Positions 42,031-50,179 of a stretch of DNA of 64,000 nucleotides are shown one piece after another (positions within the stretch are counted from its first letter, which is position 1; the number at the start of each line of letters is the position of its first letter). The notes beneath the pieces are model-generated. The model did not search any database, was not told the DNA's origin, and saw only the letters and a list, made by a program, of their open reading frames with translations. The translations under genes and the position numbers were made by a program. The stretch spans positions 2,480,001 through 2,544,000 of the forward strand of contig NZ_CP158016.1 in the NCBI RefSeq assembly GCF_046254905.1, given 5' to 3'. This DNA comes from Pseudaeromonas aegiceratis (GTDB lineage: Bacteria; Pseudomonadota; Gammaproteobacteria; Enterobacterales; Aeromonadaceae).

Positions 42031-43082
42031 GCCACTCCTCCTGCCACCGTGGCGGCTTGTTGGCGCTGCAAGGGCAGCAACAGGGTAAAACAGCTGCCCT
42101 CGCCGGGTACGGAGGCTACCGCCACCGTGCCCTGGTGGGCTTGAATGACCGACTGCACCACCGCCAGGCCCAGCCCGGTGCCTTGGGAACGGGTGGTGAA
42201 GAAGGGTTCGAAGATCTGCTGCACCAGCTCGGGGGCCATGCCCTTGCCATTGTCCACCACCCGGATGGCCACCTGCTCCGCCTGCCGCTCGGCACTGACC
42301 AGCAGGGCGCGGGCACCGGCCTGCAGGGCGTTGGCCAGCAGGTTGTTGATGGCACTGGACAGGGCGTTGCCATTGGCCAGCAGCAGGAGATCCGGCTCCG
42401 GCAGGCTGACATCCAGGCGGGCACCCGCCTGATTCATCATGGCGTCGGCACCGGCCTGGACCTGCTGCAGCAGCCCCTGCACCGACAGCTCGCTCACCGC
42501 CAGATGTTCCTCGCTCTTGGCAAACAGCAGCACATCGCTCACCTGCTGCTCCAGATCCCGCAGCCGGTCCATCAGCTTGCGCTGGAAGTTGCCGCGGGCC
42601 TCGAGGCTCAGGGTACGGTTGGCCAGGTTGGCACCATAGAGCATGGCGGCCGACAGGGGAGTGCGGATCTGGTGGGCCAGGCTGGCGGCCATGCGGCCCA
42701 AGGCTGACAGGCGCTGCATATGGGCCACCCTGGCCTGCAGCTGACGAGTGGGAGTGAGGTCGGTGATCACCACCAGCTGGCCCGGTTCATCCCGCAACGG
42801 CGAGGTGGTCAGCTGCACCAGGCGGCCATCCCGCAGGGAGACTTCGTGACCATCATCCTGCCGCGGGCTGAAGGCCCGCTGGATCACCGCCAGCCAGCTT
42901 TCCCCCTGCAGCGGGATGCCCAGCAGCCCCTCTGCCGCCTGGTTGGCCTCGGCGATGCGCCCCTGGCCATCGAGGATCAGCAGGCCGGAGGGCAGCGCCT
43001 CAAACACGGAACGCAGACGGCCGGCATCACGCCGGCCACGGGCAGCCACATCCAGTTCGATAAGGGGTGACGAGGAGGACAT
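42027..43082 (-). CDS. flrB: Flagellar sensor histidine kinase FlrB
   Basis: 351 residues, with no membrane segment, so cytoplasmic. A PAS domain (about 22-110) is followed by HisKA with His137 (MAASLAHQIRTPLSAAM), then HATPase with NNLLANALQAGA, VVDNGKGMAPELVQQIFEPFFTT and GTGLGLAVVQSVIQAHQG. It phosphorylates FlrC; the signal is unknown. A sigma-54 promoter lies just upstream, consistent with control by FlrA. Confidence 0.94.
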   Translation of the reverse strand: MSSSSPLIELDVAARGRRDAGRLRSVFEALPSGLLILDGQGRIAEANQAAEGLLGIPLQGESWLAVIQRAFSPRQDDGHEVSLRDGRLVQLTTSPLRDEPGQLVVITDLTPTRQLQARVAHMQRLSALGRMAASLAHQIRTPLSAAMLYGANLANRTLSLEARGNFQRKLMDRLRDLEQQVSDVLLFAKSEEHLAVSELSVQGLLQQVQAGADAMMNQAGARLDVSLPEPDLLLLANGNALSSAINNLLANALQAGARALLVSAERQAEQVAIRVVDNGKGMAPELVQQIFEPFFTTRSQGTGLGLAVVQSVIQAHQGTVAVASVPGEGSCFTLLLPLQRQQAATVAGGVA

Positions 43083-43118
43083 GATCCACTCCTGAATTTG
43101 ACAGTTGCCAGGAGTAAA

Positions 43119-43133
43119 TCAAGAATTGTGCCA
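43119..43133 (-). promoter_or_regulatory. Sigma-54 promoter of flrBC
   Basis: On the minus strand TGGCAC-N5-TTGA, one mismatch to consensus, 37 bp upstream of the flrB ATG and within the 105-bp flrA/flrB gap. Confidence 0.82.
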
Positions 43134-43187
43134 GAATGAAATTTTGTTTATTTACAGCCATTTATAATGGAAAGTCAAAATATTGGC

Positions 43188-44621
43188 TCAGAGCTCCTTG
43201 CTCATGCCGTACTTCTTCATCTTCTCCACCAGGGTGGTTCTGCGCATGCCCAGCATGTCGGCGGCCCGCGCCACCACACCATCCTGGGCATCCAGCGCCT
43301 GGCGGATCATCTCCATCTCCAGCTCCGCCAGCATCTCTTTGAGATTGACCCCATCCTCGGGCAACACCTGGACAAAGGGATCCGCCATGGGTTCCTGGCT
43401 GGCCGGCTCGGGTTCATCCAGGAAGATCTGCGCCAGGGCATCCCGCTCCTCCCACTCACCGGCCGGGGTCGCCAGGCTGTCGCCGGTATCGCCGTAGCGA
43501 TACTTGGCCGGCAACTCCTGAATATCCACGATCCGGTTGGGATGCAGGATCAGCAACCGCTCCACCAGGTTGGACAGCTCACGGACGTTGCCGGACCAGT
43601 GGTGTTGCATCAGGGATTCGATGGCCCGCTGGGTGAAGCGGATCCAGGCGTGATGCTCGGCGCTGTGGCGGTTGAGCAACTCCTGCAGCAGCAGCGGGAT
43701 ATCATCGGCCCGCTCTCGCAGCGGCGGTGTCTCGATGGGGAAGACGTTCAGACGGTAGTAGAGATCCTCGCGGAAGCTCTGCTGCTGGATCATCTGTTCC
43801 AGATCCCGGTGGGTGGCGGCGATGATGCGCACATCGGCGACGATGGGCTTGCCGCCGCCGACCCGCTCGAATACCCGCTCCTGCAGCACCCGCAGCAACT
43901 TCACCTGCATGGGCATGGGCATGTCACCGATCTCGTCCAGGAACAAGGTGCCGCCCTGGGCCAGCTCGAAACGGCCTCGGCGGGACGAGATGGCACCGGT
44001 GAAGGCCCCCTTCTCGTGACCGAACAGTTCGCTCTCCAGCAGCTCCCCCGGGATGGCGCCGCAGTTGACCGGCACGAAGGGGCCCGACACACGGGGAGAC
44101 AGCTCGTGGATGGCCCGGGCCACCACTTCCTTACCGGTCCCGGACTCCCCCAGGATCAAGACGTTGGCATCCTTGTCCGCCACCTGGCCGATCAAGCGCC
44201 GCACGCTCTGGATGGCGGAGCCCTTGCCCACCAGCAACTTCAGCAGGGTCTGGCTGTGCTCGTTGCCCTTCAGGGCAGGATGCAGGGACAGGTAAGACTG
44301 ACAGTAGTGCAACTGCTGGGTCAGGCTCTCGTACTGCACCGGTTGCTGCAGGCAGGCGATCAGGTTGCGGGGCCCCAGCTCCCGGGACTCGGCGGACAGG
44401 AAGGGCAACTGGGGATAGGTTTCCAGCAGAGTATCCAGGCTGGTGCCGTTCAGGCTGCCCACCACTACCGCCATCAGATCGTCGGCACTGGCCAGATAGG
44501 CCAGACAATCCTCCTCCGCCCCGCTCTGCCAGGGCACCCCCATGAAGGAAAGCACCGTCTCCAATTGCTGACGGCGGCTGTCGTCGTTGTCGATAAGCAG
44601 CAGGTTGCCCGTTACTTCCAT
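43188..44621 (-). CDS. flrA: Master sigma-54 flagellar activator FlrA (FleQ family)
   Basis: 477 residues. An N-terminal FleQ-type domain resembles a receiver but lacks the phospho-acceptor pattern (VTGNLLLIDNDDSRRQQLE, then YLASADDLMAVVVGSLNG). The AAA+ domain has Walker A LILGESGTGKEVVARAIH and GAFTGA in ELFGHEKGAFTGAIS. A Fis-type helix-turn-helix ends it (DGVVARAADMLGMRRTTLVEKMKKYG). FlrA-type proteins bind c-di-GMP and open class II promoters. A sigma-70 promoter TGGGCG-N17-TATAGT (44684 to 44657, minus) precedes it. Confidence 0.95.
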   Translation of the reverse strand: MEVTGNLLLIDNDDSRRQQLETVLSFMGVPWQSGAEEDCLAYLASADDLMAVVVGSLNGTSLDTLLETYPQLPFLSAESRELGPRNLIACLQQPVQYESLTQQLHYCQSYLSLHPALKGNEHSQTLLKLLVGKGSAIQSVRRLIGQVADKDANVLILGESGTGKEVVARAIHELSPRVSGPFVPVNCGAIPGELLESELFGHEKGAFTGAISSRRGRFELAQGGTLFLDEIGDMPMPMQVKLLRVLQERVFERVGGGKPIVADVRIIAATHRDLEQMIQQQSFREDLYYRLNVFPIETPPLRERADDIPLLLQELLNRHSAEHHAWIRFTQRAIESLMQHHWSGNVRELSNLVERLLILHPNRIVDIQELPAKYRYGDTGDSLATPAGEWEERDALAQIFLDEPEPASQEPMADPFVQVLPEDGVNLKEMLAELEMEMIRQALDAQDGVVARAADMLGMRRTTLVEKMKKYGMSKEL

Positions 44622-44656
44622 TGCAGAACCCTATGTTCGGTAAAACTCACCCGCGG

Positions 44657-44684
44657 TACTATAAGCAATGGAATGGCTTTCGCC
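44657..44684 (-). promoter_or_regulatory. Candidate sigma-70 promoter of flrA
   Basis: On the minus strand TGGGCG-N17-TATAGT, 36 bp before the flrA ATG. An inverted repeat CTTGACG / CGTCAAG (44689-44714) lies just upstream of it and could be an operator. flrA is the top of the cascade, so housekeeping transcription is expected. Confidence 0.5.
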
Positions 44685-44731
44685 CAGCCTTGACGCCAAA
44701 AAGTCGACGTCAAGTCAAAATCACGCCAATC

Positions 44732-45757
44732 TCACTGGGCCTTATGGGTAAGGAGTGACCAATCCAGCGGTGTGCCGGCTTCCAAATCGTACCGGGCACA
44801 CATGCTCAGCACCTCCGGCAGATGTTTGGGCGCCAGCCCATCAGACGGTCGCACCGAGCGAACATTCTCCAGCGTCATGGGCTCCCCAGCCTTTACCGCC
44901 TGACTGACGAACAAAGAGCGACCAAACTTGCGGTTACTCAGCACCTTGTCGGACAGGGTATAACTCACCTGGCCCAACGCCAGCTCCGCCTGGCGGATCC
45001 CCTTCACCATGGCTCCGAACTCATCGGGCGTCATGGAAAAGGCCGCATCCGGCCCGCCGACCGCCCGATCCAAGATAAAGTGTTTCTCCACCACCTGGGC
45101 GCCCAGGGCCACCGCGGCAATTGCGACCCCCATGCCCATGGTGTGATCCGATAACCCCACCTTGACCCCAAAGGTCTGAGCCATATGGGGAATCGTCAAC
45201 AAATTGGCCTCCTCCACCGGTGCCGGATAGGAAGAGGTGCACTTGAGCAGGGTGACGTCCTGGTTGCCCATGCGATGACAGGCGGCCACCGCCTCTTCGA
45301 TATCGGCCAGGGTGGCGATGCCGGTGGAAATGATCATGGGCTTGCCTTGGGCCGCCACATACTCGATGAGCGGAATGTCGGCGATTTCAAATGAGGCAAT
45401 CTTGTACAGGGGAACATTTAAGGTTTCGAGAAAATCCACTGATGTCTTGTCAAAGGGGGTGGAGAAGAAGATCAGCCCCGCTTTTTGAGCCTCCGCCTGG
45501 ATCGCTCCATGCCACTCCCAAGGGGTGTAGGCCTCCTGATAGAGCCGATAGAGGGTGGTGCCATCCCACAGCGTACCCTGCTTGATCTGGAAGTAGTCGT
45601 TATCGCAATCCAGGGTAATCGTATCGGCGGTATAGGTCTGGATCTTGATGGCATCAGCCCCCGCCGCCTTGGCCGCCCGCACCGTGGCCAGGGCCGTCTC
45701 CAGGGAATGGCCGTGATTGGCGGACAACTCGGCAATGATGAAGGTACGGTGACTCAT
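44732..45757 (-). CDS. pseI: Pseudaminic acid synthase PseI
   Basis: 341 residues of the NeuB/PseI family. It condenses 2,4-diacetamido-2,4,6-trideoxy-L-altrose with phosphoenolpyruvate to give pseudaminic acid. TIM-barrel motifs are IIAELSANHGHSLETALATVRAAKAAGADAIKIQTY, LYKIASFEIADIPLI and LLKCTSSYPAPVEEANL. A C-terminal SAF domain (about 280-340, GRSLFVSQAVKAGEPMTLENVRSVRP) is present. It is the last gene of the pse operon; the preceding gene encodes the enzyme that makes its substrate. Confidence 0.94.
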   Translation of the reverse strand: MSHRTFIIAELSANHGHSLETALATVRAAKAAGADAIKIQTYTADTITLDCDNDYFQIKQGTLWDGTTLYRLYQEAYTPWEWHGAIQAEAQKAGLIFFSTPFDKTSVDFLETLNVPLYKIASFEIADIPLIEYVAAQGKPMIISTGIATLADIEEAVAACHRMGNQDVTLLKCTSSYPAPVEEANLLTIPHMAQTFGVKVGLSDHTMGMGVAIAAVALGAQVVEKHFILDRAVGGPDAAFSMTPDEFGAMVKGIRQAELALGQVSYTLSDKVLSNRKFGRSLFVSQAVKAGEPMTLENVRSVRPSDGLAPKHLPEVLSMCARYDLEAGTPLDWSLLTHKAQ

Positions 45758-45793
45758 GATGTACAGCCTCTTTGGAAAGACAATGACGACAGG

Positions 45794-47263
45794 TTAATCA
45801 GCATTCACTGCATTCATACTAAGCTGCATCCGAAGTAGCGGTGCCGTCTGCGGTCCGATTATGGTGAAACCCTGCTTTTGATAAAACGCTCTGGCCCGCA
45901 AATTATCCGCTTTGACCCCGAGCGAGAGGGAAGCCAGCTGCAACTGTTGGAAAGCCAGATGACGCAAGGCAGACATGAGACGCCCGCCGAGCCCGGCCAC
46001 CGCAAGATCAACATTCTTATATATCCCGAGACTGGCTTGCCGCGCACACCAGTCAATACCTTGCAAGGCCACCATGCCTAACGGCTGGTCCTGCTCGTCC
46101 ATCAGGGCATAGTTGACGTTATACAGATCCGATTTCTGCCGTTCGACGAATGCCAAGTGTTCTTCTTCGGTGATGATCCGCGTCTGCATCATCTGTTCGG
46201 CGATGCGCGGATCATTACGCAACGCCAGCATCCTCAGGGATTGTTGACGGCTCAAACAGGCAAAGGGCACCAAGGTGCCATGGGGGGTATGCACGGCCTG
46301 CGTCAGATAACGCCGACCCAACACCAAACCCACCAAACCCGGAGCCCCCTTGCCACAGGAAAGATGCGTCATGGCATCCAGGCACACCTGCCGGGCCGGT
46401 TTATCCGCTAATGTCGACAGAGCGGCGAAAACGGCCGCCTGTAGCGCGGGCGCATCCCAAGCCCCCGCCGAGATAAACACCCCCAGTTGATGCCAGGCGG
46501 CCATCTGACTGGCCTGATTATCGGCCACTTGCACCAACACCGCCGGCAGGCGTGCAGCCAATAATTCAAAGGTTGTCTGTCCCGCCGCGCTGATGGCCAA
46601 ATCGCACTTCGTCATCAGGGCCGCCATCTGCCGGTCATCCAGATGATGATGACAAATCACCTCTGGTGGTAAGTCCTGCCCCCCCGCCGCCACGATGGCG
46701 TGTAATGTCGCGGCAGGAAAACATTGTTGTGCCCATGAGACCATCACCGGCAGCAACCGACGGACATCCGTGCCGCCCATGATGATCAGGATCTGCTGGA
46801 CTGACTCCCGTGGCTCACGTGACGCAGGTAGCGCCCAAAATGCTGGCCTGAGCGGCTGCCACATGGGACCACACAACCATGAGGCCCCCGTAGCATTCGC
46901 TGGCGTCTCACCAGGCGCACCATGGACCACAAAGCCCTGCGGGTAGTTCAGGCGGTATTCGTCATCGAGGCAGATGATGTTCCCATAGCCGCTTGCGAGT
47001 CGCTCAACCATCCACTGGGCGGCCCGGTAACTGTCCAGCAACGCATAAGCGTCCGGGTATGACACCGCCTGGGACATCTGGGTCTGCCATGGTCCCCAAT
47101 GAACCTGTTCGACCCTCAGATACGATTTTGCCAAGGCATCACCGTCGACCCACCAGATCACCTGCCCCCCCCGAGCCCGCCAGGCTTCGGCATAGGCCAT
47201 GCAACGGATGATATGGCCCAAGCCGCAGGAGTGATCCCCTTCGGTGTAGATATGCAGCTGCAT
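45794..47263 (-). CDS. Fused PseG hydrolase - PseH acetyltransferase
   Basis: 489 residues. Residues 1 to about 330 are PseG-like, a GT-B-type UDP-sugar hydrolase (HIYTEGDHSCGLGHIIRCMAYAEAW; LIIMGGTDVRRLL; ISAAGQTTFELLA). Residues about 335-489 are a GNAT acetyltransferase like PseH (MLALRNDPRIAEQMMQTRIITEEEHLAFVE; VAGLGGRLMSALRHLAF; KADNLRARAFYQKQGF). In Helicobacter/Campylobacter these are separate genes. They act in adjacent steps: acetylation of the 4-amino sugar, then release of UDP. ATG 47263 overlaps the pseF stop (TGATG). No separate pseH is found in this operon. Confidence 0.88.
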   Translation of the reverse strand: MQLHIYTEGDHSCGLGHIIRCMAYAEAWRARGGQVIWWVDGDALAKSYLRVEQVHWGPWQTQMSQAVSYPDAYALLDSYRAAQWMVERLASGYGNIICLDDEYRLNYPQGFVVHGAPGETPANATGASWLCGPMWQPLRPAFWALPASREPRESVQQILIIMGGTDVRRLLPVMVSWAQQCFPAATLHAIVAAGGQDLPPEVICHHHLDDRQMAALMTKCDLAISAAGQTTFELLAARLPAVLVQVADNQASQMAAWHQLGVFISAGAWDAPALQAAVFAALSTLADKPARQVCLDAMTHLSCGKGAPGLVGLVLGRRYLTQAVHTPHGTLVPFACLSRQQSLRMLALRNDPRIAEQMMQTRIITEEEHLAFVERQKSDLYNVNYALMDEQDQPLGMVALQGIDWCARQASLGIYKNVDLAVAGLGGRLMSALRHLAFQQLQLASLSLGVKADNLRARAFYQKQGFTIIGPQTAPLLRMQLSMNAVNAD

Positions 47264-47955
47264 CAATCGATTCCGTGCAATAGCTGGTACTTGAGTTCGC
47301 ACAAAGCCCAGTCGGTCTCATTGTCGATATCCTGAGCCGCCAACTCCGATATTTCGATGCCTCCGGAATGATCGGTAAACAGGCGACCGGCGGCCAGGCA
47401 GGGCGCCGGTCTTAGCCAGTAGAACTGCCCCGCATCGTGAAAAGCCGGCGGCAGATCCTGGGAGCGAGAGGAATAGAATTCAGGCTGCAACATGCTCACC
47501 CCCCCCGATGAAGACAGACCCAACGCGCGCTGAATGGGATAGCCAAAGCGCACCATGGGAAAGACACAGTCGTAACCCTCGCGCTGAAACAGCCCATGGG
47601 CCTGTTGCAGGCAGGCTGCTGTCACCAGGGGAGCGGTAGGCAATAAACAGCACACCTCGGCATAGCTCTCCCCCTCAGTCTGCAATTGTTCGACCACTTC
47701 CCGGATCACGCTAAGCAGATCGGCATGATCATCGGCATTGTGCGCGCTGCGCAAGAAAGGCACCTCAGCGCCGTATTGCCTGGCCACCTCAGCAATGTCG
47801 TCAGAATCGGTCGACACCAGGATGCGGTCGAACAGGCCACTGTCCTGGGCCGTCTGGATGGAGTAGGCCAGAATGGGCTTGCCACAGAAGGGGCGGATGT
47901 TTTTACCGGGGATGCGCTTGCTGCCCCCCCGCGCGGGGATCAGCGCCAGTCTCAT
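47263..47955 (-). CDS. pseF: CMP-pseudaminic acid cytidylyltransferase PseF
   Basis: 230 residues. The NeuA-type nucleotidyltransferase signature is MRLALIPARGGSKRIPGKNIRPFCGKPILAYSI, with DRILVSTDSDDIAEVARQYGAEVPFLRS. It activates pseudaminic acid with CTP for transfer by Maf. Its start overlaps the pseC end by four bases. Confidence 0.93.
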   Translation of the reverse strand: MRLALIPARGGSKRIPGKNIRPFCGKPILAYSIQTAQDSGLFDRILVSTDSDDIAEVARQYGAEVPFLRSAHNADDHADLLSVIREVVEQLQTEGESYAEVCCLLPTAPLVTAACLQQAHGLFQREGYDCVFPMVRFGYPIQRALGLSSSGGVSMLQPEFYSSRSQDLPPAFHDAGQFYWLRPAPCLAAGRLFTDHSGGIEISELAAQDIDNETDWALCELKYQLLHGID

Positions 47956-49100
47956 ACCAGCTCCCGTATGGCCTGGATAACCCGCTGCTGTTGGGCGTCA
48001 CTGAGGGCCGCAAACAGGGGCAAGGAGAGACAGCGCCGGTAATAGGCCTGCATCTGGGGATAGTCCTCGCCTCGGGTATGCAGATGCTGGCGATACCAGG
48101 GTTGCTCCGGCACCGGGATATAGTGCACCTGGCTGCCGATGCCCGCCGCTTTGAGTCTGGCCATGACCTCGGCACGAGAAAGGCCTATGGCATCAAAATC
48201 CAGTTGCACCACATACAGGTGAAAACAGGAGTCGAGCCCGGGAGCCTCATAGGGACAGGTGAGCCACGCCAGCTCGGCAAACGCCTGGTTGTAACGGTTG
48301 ACCAGCTCACGCCGCCGGGCCTTGAACTGACCAAGTTTTTGCAGCTGACTGAGTCCAAGTGCCGCCTGCATATCGGTCATGCGATAGTGCCAGCCTAGCG
48401 CCTGCATCTCGTAGTACCAGGAGCCAGGCTGCGCAGAAAGCATGGCGGGATCGCGGGTGATCCCGTGAGAGCGCAACAGGCACATACGCGCATAGAGGGT
48501 GGGATCATTGGTCATGATGGCGCCGCCCTCCCCTGTGGTCAGGGTTTTGACCGGATGAAATGAGAAGATGGTTGCATCACTGTAGCGGCAGTTTCCCACC
48601 GGGGAGCCGTCGGCATAGCAGGAGCCGATGGCATGGGCCGCATCTTCGATCACCTTGAGGTGATGCCGCTGAGCCAAGGCCGCCAGCGTCGGCATGTCTG
48701 CCGGCTGACCGGCGAAATGCACCGGGATCAGCAGCCGGGTCTTTTCACCGATGTGTGCAGCGACACCATCGGGATCCAGGTTGTAGGTGTCAGAGTCGAT
48801 ATCGGCAAACACGGGAGTGAGCCCGCAATAGAGCATGCTGTTGGCCGTCGCCACAAAGGTATTGGGCGTGGTTATCCCCTCGCTCCCTGACGGCAATTCC
48901 ATGGCGGCCACCGCCAAATGCAATGCCGCCGTACCACTGGCCACCGCGACACAATAACGGGCCCCCGTCTGCTGGCACAACGCCTGCTCAAAGGCACTTA
49001 TCTGCGGGCCCTGGGTCAGATAGTCAGATCTCAACGTCGCCAGTACAGCCTGCTCATCCTCTGCGTCAAGCCATTGACGCCCATAAGGAATGAACTCCAT
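47952..49100 (-). CDS. pseC: UDP-4-amino-4,6-dideoxy-N-acetyl-L-altrosamine transaminase PseC
   Basis: 382-residue DegT/AryC1-type PLP aminotransferase. The PLP lysine lies in FSFHPVKTLTTGEGGAIMTND. Other motifs are VASGTAALHLAVAAM and VIEDAAHAIGSCY. It transfers an amino group to C4 of the 4-keto sugar made by PseB. It starts in the pseB stop codon (TGATG). Confidence 0.93.
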   Translation of the reverse strand: MEFIPYGRQWLDAEDEQAVLATLRSDYLTQGPQISAFEQALCQQTGARYCVAVASGTAALHLAVAAMELPSGSEGITTPNTFVATANSMLYCGLTPVFADIDSDTYNLDPDGVAAHIGEKTRLLIPVHFAGQPADMPTLAALAQRHHLKVIEDAAHAIGSCYADGSPVGNCRYSDATIFSFHPVKTLTTGEGGAIMTNDPTLYARMCLLRSHGITRDPAMLSAQPGSWYYEMQALGWHYRMTDMQAALGLSQLQKLGQFKARRRELVNRYNQAFAELAWLTCPYEAPGLDSCFHLYVVQLDFDAIGLSRAEVMARLKAAGIGSQVHYIPVPEQPWYRQHLHTRGEDYPQMQAYYRRCLSLPLFAALSDAQQQRVIQAIRELV

Positions 49101-50098
49101 CAGATGGCACCCACCTTATGCTGATTCTGCTGGATCCAGGCTTGCAGGGTTTCGATGTCCATCCACTCCTGATTACTATCACTGGAATAGATAAAGCCCT
49201 CAGGCACCTTGACGCCATCCTTGATCCGATTGATATCGCGATCCCAGTTATGAATGCTGGGCAGGATCTTGAAATGCTCCGGATACTCGTAGGTGTAATA
49301 CGAGTCTTCAATGCCGATCATCTGTTCGTGGAGTTTTTCACCGGGACGGATCCCGACAATCTCCTGCACGGCATCGGGTGCCGCACCCGAAGCGATATCG
49401 GTCAGCTTCATGGAGGGGATTTTCTTGACGTATATTTCGCCCCCCACCATGTCATTAAACGCGTGCCAGACCAGCTCCACCCCTTGTTCCAGGGTGATCA
49501 TAAAGCGGGTCATCCGCGGATCGGTGATCGGCAGCTTGCCGCTGTCTTTAATCGACAGAAAGAAAGGAATCACAGAGCCCCGTGAACCCATGACATTGCC
49601 ATAGCGCACCACCGAAAAACGACAGTAGTTGGCACCGGAATAGGAGTTACCCGCCACAAACAACTTATCCGATGCCAGCTTGGTGGCACCATACAAGTTG
49701 GCCGGACTGCTGGCCTTGTCGGTGGAGAGTGCAACCACCCGCTTGACCCCCGCATCGATACAGGCATCGATCAGGTTCATGGCGCCATTGATATTGGTCT
49801 TGATGCACTCAAACGGATTATATTCAGCCGTGGGCACTATCTTGGTGGCGGCGGCATGCACCACATAATCCACCCCATCCAGCGCACGATGTAATCTATC
49901 TTTATCCCGCACATCACCAATAAAGAAACGAACCCGGGAGTCACCTTGAAACCTCTTGGCCATCTCCCATTGTTTCATCTCGTCGCGAGAATAGATGATG
50001 ATCTTTTTCGGATTATATTTTTCCAGAGTCATGGGCACGAAGGCATTACCAAATGAACCTGTACCACCCGTCACCAGAATAGTTGAATTATTCAGCAT
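49100..50098 (-). CDS. pseB: UDP-N-acetylglucosamine 4,6-dehydratase (inverting) PseB
   Basis: 332-residue short-chain dehydrogenase. The Rossmann motif is ILVTGGTGSFGNAFVP. The FlaA1-type inverting dehydratase pattern follows (HAAATKIVPTAEYNPFECIKTNINGAMNLIDACI; STDKASSPANLYGATKL, with Lys replacing the usual Tyr-x3-Lys Tyr of standard SDRs). It starts the pse pathway from UDP-GlcNAc. ATG 50098 has GCGAGGTGG upstream. The 81-bp gap to maf1 is AT-rich and may hold a promoter (TATGAA-like), but none is convincing. Confidence 0.93.
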   Translation of the reverse strand: MLNNSTILVTGGTGSFGNAFVPMTLEKYNPKKIIIYSRDEMKQWEMAKRFQGDSRVRFFIGDVRDKDRLHRALDGVDYVVHAAATKIVPTAEYNPFECIKTNINGAMNLIDACIDAGVKRVVALSTDKASSPANLYGATKLASDKLFVAGNSYSGANYCRFSVVRYGNVMGSRGSVIPFFLSIKDSGKLPITDPRMTRFMITLEQGVELVWHAFNDMVGGEIYVKKIPSMKLTDIASGAAPDAVQEIVGIRPGEKLHEQMIGIEDSYYTYEYPEHFKILPSIHNWDRDINRIKDGVKVPEGFIYSSDSNQEWMDIETLQAWIQQNQHKVGAI

Positions 50099-50179
50099 CG
50101 CTGCCACCTCGCAGGGCCTAGCAATTTCATACAATCACAAAGGCACATCTCATTCATGCGCCTAGCCTATCCATTAGCA

